Shown piece after piece: positions 12,161 through 24,848 of a DNA stretch of 64,000 nucleotides (the first letter of the stretch is position 1; every line of letters starts with the position of its first letter). This stretch comes from Hippophae tibetana. Lineage: Eukaryota > Streptophyta > Magnoliopsida > Rosales > Elaeagnaceae. Made by a program: the position numbers and the translations under genes. The DNA lies in contig CM072803.1 in the NCBI GenBank assembly GCA_037013495.1, forward strand, positions 18,063,501-18,127,500. Direction: 5' to 3'. The notes under the pieces are model-generated. The model did not search any database, was not told the DNA's origin, and saw nothing but the letters and a program-made list of their open reading frames with translations.

Positions 12161-12937
12161 ATTAAAATATCGTCAGCATTATCTTAAATTGTAGAGAACT
12201 TATTCAACTGTGTAGATCACACTAGCAGATCTATTTTACTTTTCAACACCATAAAGTTTGAACGATCAACCCCGAGATGGTTTAATCTTTAAAATATTTG
12301 ATTTTTTTCCTTCATCAAGAAACTTAATTGCACCATCTTGTGTAACTAAGGTCAATTTAATAGATAATTAATTAAACTTACAAATTATATTTTTAAAATA
12401 ATTAAAATTTTAAACCGTAATAAAATATTATTAATTAAAATTAGTTTATGAATATATATAAATAGGTTAGTTGGAGTTTTTATTGAATATAATTCTTATT
12501 CAATTAAATTAAAGTAAATTGAAGTCTTAATTTGATTTGATCTTGTTTATTGAATGTGATAATACATTTCTTAGAGGAAAACTAGTAGATTAAAATATAA
12601 AGACAATTTTGTTTAAAAATAATATATATATATATATATGGCGAGATGGTTCCATTATTATCTCCGTTGAATTGAATGATTTCGTGTTCAAGAAAAATAA
12701 ATATGTAACTATTTTACACACGTGTGCACATAAATGCTTATGAAGAGTTGCACGTGTAAACACACGTCTATTATAATTCAATCAATACGCATGTTGAGCC
12801 TTGAATGCAATGGAAAATAAATAATATTACAAAAACTAAATACTATGTACTTGTGAATATTGAGAAATATATCGTTATAAAATAGGATAATCTTACTATG
12901 AAATTGGAATTGTGAAAAAGCATATGAAGATTAAAAA
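12161..12937. other. AT-rich spacer
   Basis: It may contain a little more LINE 5' sequence on its left. An (AT)n run is near 12624-12640. No gene was recognised. Confidence 0.4.
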
Positions 12938-13483
12938 TAAGGTGTAAAGTATAAGATTGAGGTTGAGGATAATGATATAGAAGATAATAAATGCCCTTTT
13001 ATTTATTTTTTAAAAATTCATACAGATTATATCAACATTTATAATTTAATTTAAATTTAAATTATATATACTTATAAAAGATATATACAATTATAATAAA
13101 TTATAAATATATTTATAATTTTCACACCAACTATAAAAAATTTAAATTAAATTTGACATACATATAAAACAATTAAAAAATAAAAAAAATAATACTTTTA
13201 AAATTTATAATAAGGTGGAAAGTATAAGATTGAGGTTGAGGATAATGACAAAGAAGATAATAAATGCCCTTTTATTTATTTTTTAAAAATTCATACAGAT
13301 TATATCAACATTTATAATTTAATTTAAATTTAAATTATATATACTTATAAAAGTTATATACAATTATAATAAATTATAAATATATTTATAATTTTCACAC
13401 CAACGTATAAAAAATTTAAATTAAATTTGACATACATATAAAATAATTAAAAAATAAAAAAATAATACTTTTAAAATTTATAA
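12938..13483. repeat. tandem duplication, period 273 bp, two copies
   Basis: 12938-13210 and 13211-13483 are nearly identical over their whole length; both open with a variant of aaggtg(t/g)(a/g)aagtataaga and contain gaggataatga, aatgccctttta and cacaccaac. Very few differences separate the copies, so the duplication is recent compared with the transposons around it. It is non-coding. Confidence 0.93.
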
Positions 13484-13720
13484 TAATTAAAATAATACTC
13501 AATAATATTAAATGGGATACATGTGGATCACATTAAATATTAAATATGCCTAAATGATCATATTTCAATTTAAAATATGTCTAATTAAACGTTTCAAAAT
13601 AAAATGATATGTCAAAATTTTTTTAAATAACGAAAATATATAAAGTGGACATAAAAAAAATACTATTTTTATGTTTACAAATTTTAAAGTGTTATTTTTT
13701 TGTTTTCCAAAACAATTTTA
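13484..13720. repeat. member of a dispersed ~250-bp AT-rich family
   Basis: This segment resembles 20850-21110, the reverse complement of 22790-23000, and 30223-30502. Shared features are aaaatttataata near one end, a middle part with attaaatatgtctaatt-like words, and tagtaaaaatgtataa followed by gtgttattttt near the other. The best-preserved copy has inverted ends. Confidence 0.5.
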
Positions 13721-13840
13721 AATCTTAAAATTCATTTATTTCATCTATGATTGTGAATTTCCTTCCCTCTCAACTATATTTTCATCTCTTTTGATGTAGG
13801 AATACTTGTGTTTTTAATTTTAATTTGATTTATGTTAATT

Positions 13841-14921
13841 AGGGGTGTTCAAAAATCGAACCGAATTGAAATAAATCGAAAAATTGGATCGGATTGGAAA
13901 GTTTTATAAATGAAATGGATTGGACCGATTTTAATAATATATTAAAAAGTTTTTAATTAAAACGACGTATATAAGAAAATTATAACATCCTAGCTCACAT
14001 TCATCCTTCACATAATCGTGCTTCTTCGAATCGAACCCTAAAACGATATATGCCTCCTTGTCTCCATCTCCAACAGTAACCAGCCATCCTCGCTTCGCCT
14101 CTACCACTAGCCAGTCAACCTCGTCTCGCGTTGCCTCTAGTCCTGTCATCCATAGACGAAATAAGTATGTGTGTTTTGATTGATATATGTTTTTCGTTTA
14201 TGGACGAATTGTTGCTTGTGACTTCTCCAAACATTCTTAGTACAAATTCGTGTATGAGACATTGTCTGTATTTTTGATTGGTTGACAATATTTGTTTTTT
14301 TTAGTTTCTGATATGTTGAGTACAATTTCATGAACAAATGTTGTATTAGCGAACTAAAAGTGATGAGTTGATATACTTTTCCCCATTTATAAGATGAGTA
14401 AACCTGAAGCCTAATAAAAAAATCTTCCTTTTGAAACACAAATGGAACTTGAATCAAGTATGGTTTTGTTCCCAGCTTGCTTCCCCACTGTATATCCACT
14501 CTCAAATTTCATCATTGATCGGCTAGCCATCGTTGAAAAATTGAATCGATCAATTCTTAGATTTTGAGAATAGTAACTTAAACAACAACAAAATAGGAAA
14601 TACTTAAGCCAAGTTGTGAAGCATTACCTTTTCTTAGTTGTCTTAATTTAATTGGATACGTATTGATGCATTCTTGCAGGTATATTTTCTTTTTATTCGG
14701 ATAAATGACATAAAAAGTAAGAAAATTACAGATTTGTTATAATATGATTAGTAACATGTTCAATTACATATCATATTTATGTATTATTAATCGGATCAAA
14801 CTGTTCAAAACCGTTAACCAAATCGGACCAAATCATTCGGTTACAACATTTTGGATAGCCAAACGGTTTGATTAATTTTTTTTTACTCAAAATCGGACCG
14901 GATCAAATTGTGAACACCCCT
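13841..14921. mobile_element. hAT-like non-autonomous element with AGGGGTGTTC ends
   Basis: It starts AGGGGTGTTCAAAAATCGAA and its right end, read inward, is AGGGGTGTTCACAATTTGAT; inside, both ends carry words of the type ATCGGA(C/T)CGGAT. These ends are typical of plant hAT-type MITEs. AATT occurs on both sides, but no 8-bp duplication is visible. The middle (about 14000-14160) is clearly more GC-rich than its surroundings and may be captured host sequence. Minus-strand open frames of 72 and 119 codons lie inside; neither was recognised. Confidence 0.65.
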
Positions 14922-17900
14922 AATTTTAGGTCATGTTTGATACACCAAAGATCATAATTATATAATTTTATATAATTATGTATTTGGTTGTAAGTTTATA
15001 TAATATTATAGAGTAAAACGATATATACAAATTTAATATTATCAATAAATATGAGCATAAATCATACTAAACATTTTACTTCATCTGTATGAAATTTCAA
15101 TTCTATTATATGTCTTACCTTTCTGTTTTATTTCAAATTAAAAATATTTTAAAAAAAATCTAAAATAATTAAAATTAGTTTTATATTTAAGAAAACTAAA
15201 TAAAATATTCTTTTAAATATAAATTATTTTATTAAAATATTTATCATTAATTTTATCTAATTATATTATGTAAATATCATCAAATATTATACATATTAAT
15301 TATAATATTATTTAATTTAATATAATTATACTTAAAATATTAAAAAGGAAAATTATAACAAACAGGAATACTTTTTAATACTTTAGCTTTTAATTCATAC
15401 CGAAAGGCACTCTACTTTAACTTCAATTGTGACAATTTTTTAGTCACTTATATTTCATTCTTAATGATATTTAAGTTTAAAAGAAGAGTAAATTAGTGAG
15501 GGAAAAAAATTTGAAAATCATGTGTTGTCCAAGTTTTTTTTTTTTTTTTTTTAATTTTTGCCGGGCAAAAATTACTTGAGCCTAAGTAATTTGGATATTC
15601 AACGTTATTTGAACATTCAATTACATTTTTAATTGGGCATGATTCCACATCTCTAAACATATACTTTAACGAGTTAGTACTGTGTGCTGCAATTTAATGA
15701 TGTTAAATTGTAGTGACGTATATAGCACAATAACATGTTATAATAGTTGTATGTTCCTGCATGAGTATTCTAATTATTTCAAAATAATATTAAATTTTTA
15801 TCAATTTATTGTTCTTATATCTATGTCATAAATATGATAAATTTATATTGTATTTGATAACGATTTTAAATTTTATTTTTTTTGATTTTTTCGGTTAATT
15901 TTTTTAATAAGATATGTTTGAATTAGATTTATGATTTTCACTTTCATATTTTAAAGTAATCACTGCCAAAATATACCATGATTCATAAATTTTTAAAAAT
16001 AAAATTTTTGAATTAGATTTTTATTTTTATTTTTCATTTTTACCGAACATTCTCTTATGGTAGTAAATCAAATCTAATGACTTTTTTATTATAAATATTA
16101 AAAAAAAATTATTAAAATCTTAAATTTGAAAATAATAACCTATACTTTTTTTAATTTTTTTTTTAAGATTTTGAAAAGTAAAGAAAATAAAAAATCATAA
16201 AGTGTTACCACATAACTTGTATATAATTATTGAGTTTGTTTTTTGAAATTCACTAAGTAAAAATCGTTATGAAACATATTGATTATTATTTAAAAAATCA
16301 AAATTCATAAAATTAATTATTTAATCATAAATCATAATTGTTATAAAAAAATTACCTTAATATTTTAATATTTGGTGTACATTGTATTCCATTTGTTATA
16401 ATTCTATTAGAATGATGATATACAGCTATGTCTACCAACAATACATACCTAGAATTTTTAATTCAATTCAATGTAATTGTTAGTTCGTAACTAATAAATG
16501 TATAAAATATTATTAATTCTTCTTCTATTAGTTAAAGTTTTTGATATAATTAATTTTTCAATAATTTTTAACCTGGTATTATTTGTAAGTGTTAAGTATA
16601 TATGATATATATAACTAATTAGATATATAAAATGGTTTTTGATTTTTCACCCAATGACTTAAGTATTTAATGTATATGATGCATAAAGAGAAAATATTAT
16701 TGTTCACTTTTTGTGTCCTAGAAACTTCTAAAAAAATCTTTCAAAATTCAACAAATTTATTTCAATTGATCGATTTTAAAGAATGATAGAATTGTTTCAC
16801 ACCCAAAGACTCCAAAATTCCAAAGCATAAGATTAAGGGATAGAGCCACACATAATACAAAAAGGGCACATGCTATTCAATTTTTTTAAAGTTATATCCA
16901 TAAGATAAATTACACATATATAAATTGAATTTTTAACATAAATAGGCATTCGAGACCTAAAAAAGATAGATATATCAACACATGAATTTTTTTGACAAAC
17001 TTGAATTGAACTTTTAATTAAGTATTTAAATTATTAAGATATCTTTATATCGATTATTTTAGTTAAAAATCTCAATTTGATTAAAATATTTAAATTATTA
17101 TAATCTCTTTTTATATATTTATAATATGCTTTTATAATTTTATGCACTTTATAGATAATTTAAATATATTTATTAATTTGATTGATTAAAAGAAATTTTA
17201 TATTATTAATTAAAAAATAATATTAAAAGAATTAAATTGAATTTTTTTTATATAAGTGAATGTTTTCCCAATTATAGCTTATTCACATTATGCTCTCCTC
17301 AGAAAGCACATCTGTCCATTTCGCTCACACTTTCCACTCAATCTCCAGAATATGAAACTGTAATTTTGATTTGAAATTTTGGCTTCTTCTTATGGGAATC
17401 CTAAATTTTGTATATTTATTTTAGAATCCAAAGTTTTATATTGTGGAGGTAGATAATGTTTGTATTCTACCTTCTTTTTCCTTTCTGGAAACATGGATTA
17501 AATGAAATGCTACTTTATACTTTATTTTGCGAATTTAAATAAAGTAGGAGTCTGTTATCTAATTTTAATCTGTTTGTTTTTTATTCACAATTACACTATA
17601 ATCCATCCTTTTACAATAAATAATATTAATAATATATTTTTTAATATTTAATTATTTATTTACCTATTATTTTAAACCATATTTTATTCATTTTTTTAAA
17701 TTAATTTTTAGTTATCTTTTTATTTTTCTTTATTTTCATGCAATTTTAAGTTTACTATCACATTTACTTATATAGATTTATTTTAGTACAATTTTAACAT
17801 TTTTTTGTTTTTGTTTTAGTTTACTTTTAATTTGTTCGCTAATTTATGATAAAAGAATTATTGAAACTGATTGATACACCTAGATCTAATCTATCAATCT

Positions 17901-18520
17901 ATGCAAAGAAAAAAATATTCTTAGATAGGAATAATGTTGATATTAACACTAAAATAATATAAAAAGATGTTTTATTATATTTGATTATGTATTTTCAATT
18001 ACTATGAATTAATATTATTTTTTAAAGTTAAGACATATAAATATCATTTAATCTAAAAATGTTATTTTGAACTAACTTAGTTAGAATATGATATAATTGT
18101 ATAATATTTAATATTAAATATATATAAATAATCGTAGTTTGATTTTAATTTATATTCGATTACATATTATTCAAAATAAAATAATTAAGTGTATTATTTT
18201 TTTTGTTTTCAAAATATTATTTAATGCTACAAATATATTATTTTGATAAGATTCTCATTTCAATAGTATAGAATTAAAATTAAACTAAACAATTAAAGAA
18301 ACAAAGAAAGAAAGTAACAAAGCAGTGATTGGACCTACTACATTATAACATTTAAGTCAAAAACCAAAAGGCATATCAACGATTAGGATTAAAATAACAA
18401 ATAGAGAACAATATATCAGATGAGATCTTCTCTTTCTTTGCCTTCAAAAACCATTAAACTGAAACCAGGAACACCCAAACCAAACCCATAGACCAGCAAC
18501 AGTTGTACTACTTCCAGTCC
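14922..18520. other. AT-rich intergenic region
   Basis: Long runs of A and T, including a poly(T) of about 20 at 15534-15551. Nothing coding was recognised. The segment around 17280-17350 is locally more mixed in composition but has no clear frame. The right end should contain the USP promoter. Confidence 0.45.
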
Positions 18521-18529
18521 CTATAAATA
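18521..18529 (+). promoter_or_regulatory. TATA box of the USP gene
   Basis: CTATAAATA lies 88 bp upstream of the USP ATG, in a stretch otherwise richer in C than the surrounding DNA. Position and sequence fit a plant core promoter with a transcription start near 18555. Confidence 0.65.
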
Positions 18530-18609
18530 CCCATTTTTATCCAAAACAAAATATAGTACAATTTTCAAGTTTAATCGAACGGTCAGTAAGTAGTATTTGT
18601 TGATCTGTA

Positions 18610-21600
18610 ATGTCTAACGTGGCAGAAAAAGAGAGGAAGATACTTGTGGCCGTTGATGAAGGAGAAGAGAGCATGTATGCTCTCTCATGGTGCCTCAAAA
18701 ACTTGAATGTTGAAAATTCCAAAGATACCCTTATATTGCTCTATGTCAAGCCTCCAAAGGCGGTTTACACCGCTCTAGATGGCACAGGTAGTAGAGAGGA
18801 CCCTTCAGGTATTTTAAATTAATTGCAAGGGTGTTTTGGGAAGTAGAAAGATGATTCAGTGACTTTTTGTTTTTCTTCTTTTATAGCATATTTGTTTTCG
18901 ACGGATATAATGGCGGCTAATGAGAGGTACGGCAATGACGTGGCGGAGAACGTGATGGAGAAGGCTAAGAGAATGTCCAAGGACCACCTTCAGGATGTGA
19001 GTGAACTTTTCTTATTTTATCAAGGGCATAGTTGTCATTTAATATTTATATTAGAGTTTGACGTGGTTAAGCTTTGAGAGCATGTTAAGGTGGAGACTAG
19101 AGTAGAGATTGGGGATCCGAGGAACGTCATTTGCCAGATAGTAGAGAAATTGGGTGCTGACGTGTTGGTTATGGGTACCCACGGCCACGGTCTTATTAAA
19201 AGGTATGTCTATTTTTAATAAAATTTAATTAATAATTTAAAATTCATTTACTCAAGTGATTTTGAGTTTTTAATTAATGTTGTATAAAATTACTTTTAAT
19301 AGCAATTATTTGAACTCAATTGGCCAACTATATCTAATTAATTAAACACGATGAGCATATATTCGATACATCTTTATAAATATATTAAATACATATTAAT
19401 TTTTTTTATAATTTGTTAAAGATATATTTTAACGAGATTAAAAATAAAATTAATTAAATATCAAAATTTTATAAATATTAGTGATTTTTTTTCCAAAAAA
19501 AAAAAATACTCAATGGGATAATATTTTTTTAATTTATCAGTTAATTTATATATATTTATGCATATGAAATCGGGTATATCTAGTATGATTTTAAACTAAG
19601 ATATCGATTAAGCTCTATGAGTGGATTTCATTGACCTAAAAATGAACATATAAAAATAGATTTGTTATTTTATTAATAACACGATTATATTTTTGATAAT
19701 TTTTTACTTATATTTTTGAGTTGATATTTTAATAGTATTTTTATTTTAAAAAAGTATTAATTTAATGTAATTTTTTATTTAATTAAATTTTTTATGTATA
19801 CTAATATACGTGCGATATTTAAAATGTATTTTTGAATAATCAAAAAATTAATTAATTATCCAAAAAATACTATTTGAATATCGTTTAATTAAATTGATCA
19901 TAAAAAATACTTTCTGAATATTAGCATTGTCTTTATTTAAGAAAAGTATTAATTTAGTATAATTTTTCATTTAATTAGGGATTTTTATATGTGTATTAAT
20001 ACAATGCGACATTCAGAGTATATTTTTGAATAATAAAAAATTAGTTAATTATCTAAAAATGTTATATGAATATCGTTTAATTAAATTGATTATCTAAAGA
20101 TATTTTTTGAATATTGAATATGTATTATTATCTGTGTAAAAATCTTCAATTAAATGATAAATTACGTTAAATATTTTTTTCAAAAGGAATACTATTAAAA
20201 TACTATCTAAAAAATATAGGTAAAAAAAGTACTAAAAATAGAATCGTAATGCTATTAAGATAAAAAAATCCTATAAAAACGATCTAATTAACAAACAACT
20301 GTGTTGGAAAAAACAAACAAACAACTGTATGAAAAAAAACTAGCATATGAGATAAAAAAAATTGAGTCTTATTTCTATTCACTCTTTATTTTGATTATTT
20401 TCTGTGTGAATTGATACACCAAAAGTTCTTATGAAAAAAAAAACCATGAAATATCGATGTCTTCAAAATTCATTGCACAAGTGGCCAAAAATCCTTGAAC
20501 AAAAGTTCAACAAATTCACTTGGATAACCTATAGGAAATATAATAGTAGGCAATTAATAATTAAACTTTGTAAATAAATTAACAAAGATCAAAATATAAA
20601 ATTAATATAAACTAAAAATTATAAAATTTAAAAAGATGATTAAGATATAATATGATGTTTTCAAGATAATTTTTTTCCCCTACACTCGTGCTAGAGAACA
20701 TGAATAATCTATTAGATCTATTATAACTGTCAAAAGGTAAATTTTGAACACCAAGAACCAGATGACACACATAAATCAAGTAGATCTTCGTTAAAAAGAG
20801 ATGTAAAACAAAAATGTGAGTATACGGTAAATTTTTATCATGTACAAAAAGAAATTAAGAAATTTTAAAAAATAACAATTCTAGAATTTATAATAATAAA
20901 AACAATAACTTAATAACATTAAACATAATCTAATTGAATTATCTAAATAATAATGGTTCAATTTAAACTATATTTAATTGGATGATATTCAAAAGAAAAT
21001 GATATGATAAATTTTTTTTAATAGTAAAAATGTATAATGTGAATATAAAAAGTGTTATTTTTTTTAAAAAAAAATTCATTATTTGACAAAAAAAATAATT
21101 GTAATAAAAATTATAGATAAGTAAGTTTGTTTAAAATAAATATTTGGTAATTAGTATACACAATTTGGTAAGGGTTCACATTTTTTTTTCCAATGTGGCT
21201 CCTCATTTTTTAATTAAATGCAATGTGATTGTAAATAAACTTCTGTTACTGACAGAGTTTTAATTACATATATGGCAAGTGAATTATTGAATCCATAAAA
21301 AAGAGTACTTGGGGAAAGTATTTATATACTACTAAAATTTCTTAGGCATATGGTAGACAAATATGTATTAAAATGTTTATAAGGTTTCAAGAAGAAGATT
21401 TTATACCACAAGTATATGAAGGTCTTTTTTATTAATTTTTATGTGAAATATTAAATAGTTCGACTAAAAGTCCAATTTTTCATGCCAGAAAAATTAGAGA
21501 AAACAAATTATGGAAATCATTTATAAAGACAATGATTGATGCTTAAAAAATAATGATCTCAAAGACAAATTTATCCTATTAATTGTATAATTTTTATTAA

Positions 21601-22473
21601 TTTCAGTTCCATTAAATATAGTCATTTCAATTTTTTTTTAAAAATATATATATAGTCATTATCAAACTTAAAAAAAAATGATATAAAAAGTCATTATCAA
21701 GAGTTAAAAGAAAAGGCTATACTTTAGAAAAATAATTGGGGGTGTTGGATATGTTTTTATCTTACTAAAGTAAACCTTTTAAATATTTTTATAAATTAAT
21801 CTAAAATAGTTAGATGTTAGTATTTTTATCTTTAAAAACTAATAAATTTTTTTAAATATTTGTTTATTTACATGTCATAATCCTTTAGTTTCATTTTTTA
21901 ATTTCACGTAATAAAAAACATATGTTTATTTTTCTTACAACGTAAATATATATATATATATATATATTTTAACTTTGTACGAAAATAAATATATGTTTTT
22001 TATTGAATAGGTTATAATTAAAATCTTGTTAAATAACTACATTGTTTATGTAGGAATTTTAAAATGTGAATTAAAACAAGAAAATTGAGTTTTATTGATC
22101 ATACCACTACATCGATTTTGTATAATAAACCCTTTAAGTCATTCTGAGCATTCTAATTTAACTATTTTCCTATATTATTTAATCTTAATTTTTTCTTAAA
22201 AGAAAATTAAGCCGGATATGGGTGATCTTAAAAGGGTTAATCTTAGTCCCATATCAATGTGCCTAATTTTAAGAGGTTATGCCAGTGTAAGTAATGTCTT
22301 TGTGTATGTTGTAAATCCTTTCATTCCTTCCCTATGCAGCATTCTTATGTTTTATTGTATTTTCTATGATCAATTTTGGCGTTGACAGGGCTTTCCTTGG
22401 GAGTGTTAGCAACCACTGTGCAAAGAATGTCAAGTGTCTTGTTTTGATAGTGAAGAAGCCTAAAAACAAATGA
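18610..22473 (+). CDS. universal stress protein (UspA family), 4 exons, 171 aa
   Basis: Exons are 18610-18808, 18887-18996, 19081-19202 and 22389-22473, all GT-AG with phases closing to 172 codons including TGA. The protein is a single UspA domain: beta strand KILVAVDEGEESMYAL at 10-24, the middle helix with ENVMEKAKRM at 87-96, and the ATP-binding signature G-x2-G-x9-G-S at 135-149 (GTHG...LGS). It ends with the typical last strand CLVLIVKKPK. Plant proteins of this ATP-binding class are cytosolic or nuclear and stress- or ethylene-linked; the specific role here is not shown. The length matches plant single-domain USPs. The third intron is 3186 bp, swollen by a fold-back repeat. It looks intact. 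Confidence 0.93.
19640..20292. repeat. fold-back element with internal ~192-bp tandem duplication, in USP intron 3
   Basis: The arms at about 19650-19745 and 20170-20290 are imperfect inverted copies: the left has ttgatattttaatagtattt and the right has the complement of tagtattttaatagtattcc. Between them a unit of about 192 bp is repeated twice (about 19735-19924 and 19925-20116), each containing aagtattaattta and gaatatcgtttaattaaatt. It is non-coding and boundaries are approximate. Confidence 0.65.
20850..21110. repeat. second member of the dispersed ~250-bp family
   Basis: It shares the order of words seen at 13484-13720 and 30223-30502: ttttaaaaaataac, aatttataataa, a region with aacattaaacataatctaat, then atagtaaaaatgtataa and aagtgttattttt. 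It lies inside USP intron 3. Confidence 0.5.
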
Positions 22474-23139
22474 TCTTTTTCTTTTCATTTGTTTAGGTAA
22501 ACCTTTTTTTTTTATTTCTCTAATAGAGTTTAGTTATACTTTTGCAATATGTTTCTGTTTTACCGTTTGAACTTGTTTCATTCTAATATTGTAGCCTTCT
22601 CTGTAAACTTCTGTACATCAATGTATATTTTGTGGTATGTTTTTTAAGTTGGGTTAACTCAACCTACAACATATAATTAACTATAACCAAAGTTTGTTCG
22701 TTGAAAACAATAATTATTGATTAGAAAGAAAAAAAATCATAATATAGTAGTAACTAATAGATTTTTATTATTATATAACCTTTTTTATATATTATTTTGC
22801 GTTAAATATCGTTTAATTCAATGTCTTTCAAATAAAAATACCGTTATTTAAATATGTTCAATATTAAATATCGTCTAATTGAATCTCATTCAATGTTATT
22901 ATTATATTATTTTTCTTATTATAAGTTTTAAAGATGTTGTTTTTTATAATTTCTTAAATAAATAATGATATCACAATAGAAATATATAAAATATTTATTT
23001 TATTTTTAATATTAACTATACTTTAATATAGGAATATTTTTGTTACAATAACATAAATTTTAAAAATACGGCTAATAATTATTATTATTATAAGGAGAAG
23101 TGAAACAACGGACTTGTAGTTTTAGTTTAATAACGATTA
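22474..23139. other. USP 3' flank with an inverted copy of the ~250-bp family
   Basis: About 22474-22640 is probably the USP 3' UTR. The segment 22790-23000 is a reverse-complement member of the dispersed family (its complement contains aaacttataataa and aacattgaatgagattcaatt). Confidence 0.45.
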
Positions 23140-24076
23140 GGTATCGTTTGGTTCACAAAATGAAATTAGAATAGAAAGGAAACAATATTATTTGATTTAA
23201 TCACTAGAATAAAAAAAAATCATTATTATAATATTTGGTTTACAACTTGAATATAATGAAAAACACTGTATATTATTTTAATATCGCTATATTTAGTAAA
23301 TTTTAAATAATATAATTTAATTATTATTTTTTCCTTAGACAAAATACAATATTTGAATCATAATTTTTCAAAATAATTATTACTAAAAAATAAAATATAT
23401 TATTAAAATTATTATTTTTCTAAATAAGGTTTAGGATATAAGATTTATGATATAGGGTTTAGATTTTGGTGTTTAGGGTATAGGGTATAAAATATAGGAT
23501 ATAATGTTTAGGATTTAAGGTTATATTCGTGGGTTAAGGTTTAGGGTAAACATTATTATTTTTCTAATTAGAGTTTAGGGTATAGGATTTATGGTTGAAA
23601 TTATTATTTTTTAAATAGGATTTAGGGTATAAGATATAATGTTTAGGGTTTAAAGTTATATTCATGGGTTAAGGTTTAAGGTTAAAATTATTATTTTTCT
23701 AAATAGGGTTTAATATTCAGGGTATAGGGTATATGGCATAAGGCTTAGGGTTTAGAGTTTAAGTAATATTTGTGGGTTAAGAATAGTGTTAAAATTATTA
23801 TTTTTCTAAATATGATTTTGGGTTTTGGAATTTAGGGTTTAGAGTTTAGAGTTTAGAGTTTATGGCCTAGGGTTATATTTGGGATTGAGGTAAAATTAGA
23901 ATAAAAAATTAAGATGATAATGGAATCATAAATTGTTAAGGACTGAGAAGGAATTCTCATTCCTTCTCTTTTAAGAATTGATTCAATTTTATTTTTACTT
24001 TTTAGTCCAAATAAACATAAAATTGGAAGGAATCAATTCTGATTAAATTTATTCTAATCAACTAAATACTACCTTA
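23137..24076 (-). mobile_element. Tourist-like element carrying telomere-like repeats (copy 1)
   Basis: The element is 23140-24073 (934 bp) flanked by TTA on both sides. Ends are GGTATCGTTTGGTTCAC and, from the right, GGTAGTATTTAGTTGATTAG, with a further inverted match (tagaataga against ttagaataaa). The interior (about 23415-23880) is a long degenerate array of TTTAGGG-like words alternating with spacers ending aaaattattatttttctaaa. Related copies at 24849 and 38235 carry the array in the opposite orientation. There is no coding frame. Confidence 0.8.
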
Positions 24077-24848
24077 GTTCCTCAGTTTTTAACTGGAGTG
24101 TTTTAGTCTAATAAACTTTAAAAAATGTTTATTTTAGTTATAAAAAGGTATATTTTATCTTCAAAAAGAATGTACATAAATTATATAGTTTTTGATTTCT
24201 AGAATTTTTTTTAAATTATGAGATTAAAACATTTAAGTTAAAAGTAATGAAATTAAAATTTTAAAAGGAAAAAAACATTATTTTCATAAAACTTTTAGTT
24301 GTGGTTATAAATAATAATATTTATTACAAAAATATAAATATAAATATAAATTTGTGTATGTCATGTTTTATATATGACAATAATTTATAAATAAATTTTA
24401 ATATCAACCTGATCTTATCCAAAAAAAATCGATCTGTTTGGATTTAGATTGATTCGAATTAATTATATAATCAAATCAAATTTGGATTGAAAATCTTTAA
24501 ATCTACTTTGATCGGATTATATTCAAATGGGTGAAAAACAAATAATTTTGATATGTTGCTCACCGTTAAAATAGACAAGTGACTTTAACTATTAGATATT
24601 AATAGATATCTATATACAATAATTTCTTATTAAAATAATAGTTGATTTGGTTATTTATTATTGATTAATATAATAAAATTTATTTATTTTTAATTTATAA
24701 TAATCTATCACATTTATAATAATTTAAAAAATAATAACCTGATTTAAAAACTTTTTTGTAATAGATATAATCTACTTATTATTTAAGTAAAATTAATTTC
24801 AACGTGTTTTAAAAATATGTTTTTTTATATAAGAGTTGATTCATTCCA
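24077..24848. other. AT-rich spacer between two related elements
   Basis: A segment near 24405-24540 has words such as atcgatctgtttggatttag resembling degraded hAT-type MITE ends. No gene was recognised. Confidence 0.4.

Noticed and set aside
14146-14505. 119-codon minus-strand frame as a gene
   Set aside because: It lies inside a hAT-like element and no family was recognised; kept only as possible captured sequence.
23415-23880. True interstitial telomere tract
   Set aside because: The words are degenerate and lie inside an element with terminal repeats and TTA flanks, with two relatives elsewhere, so a chromosome-end fusion is unlikely.
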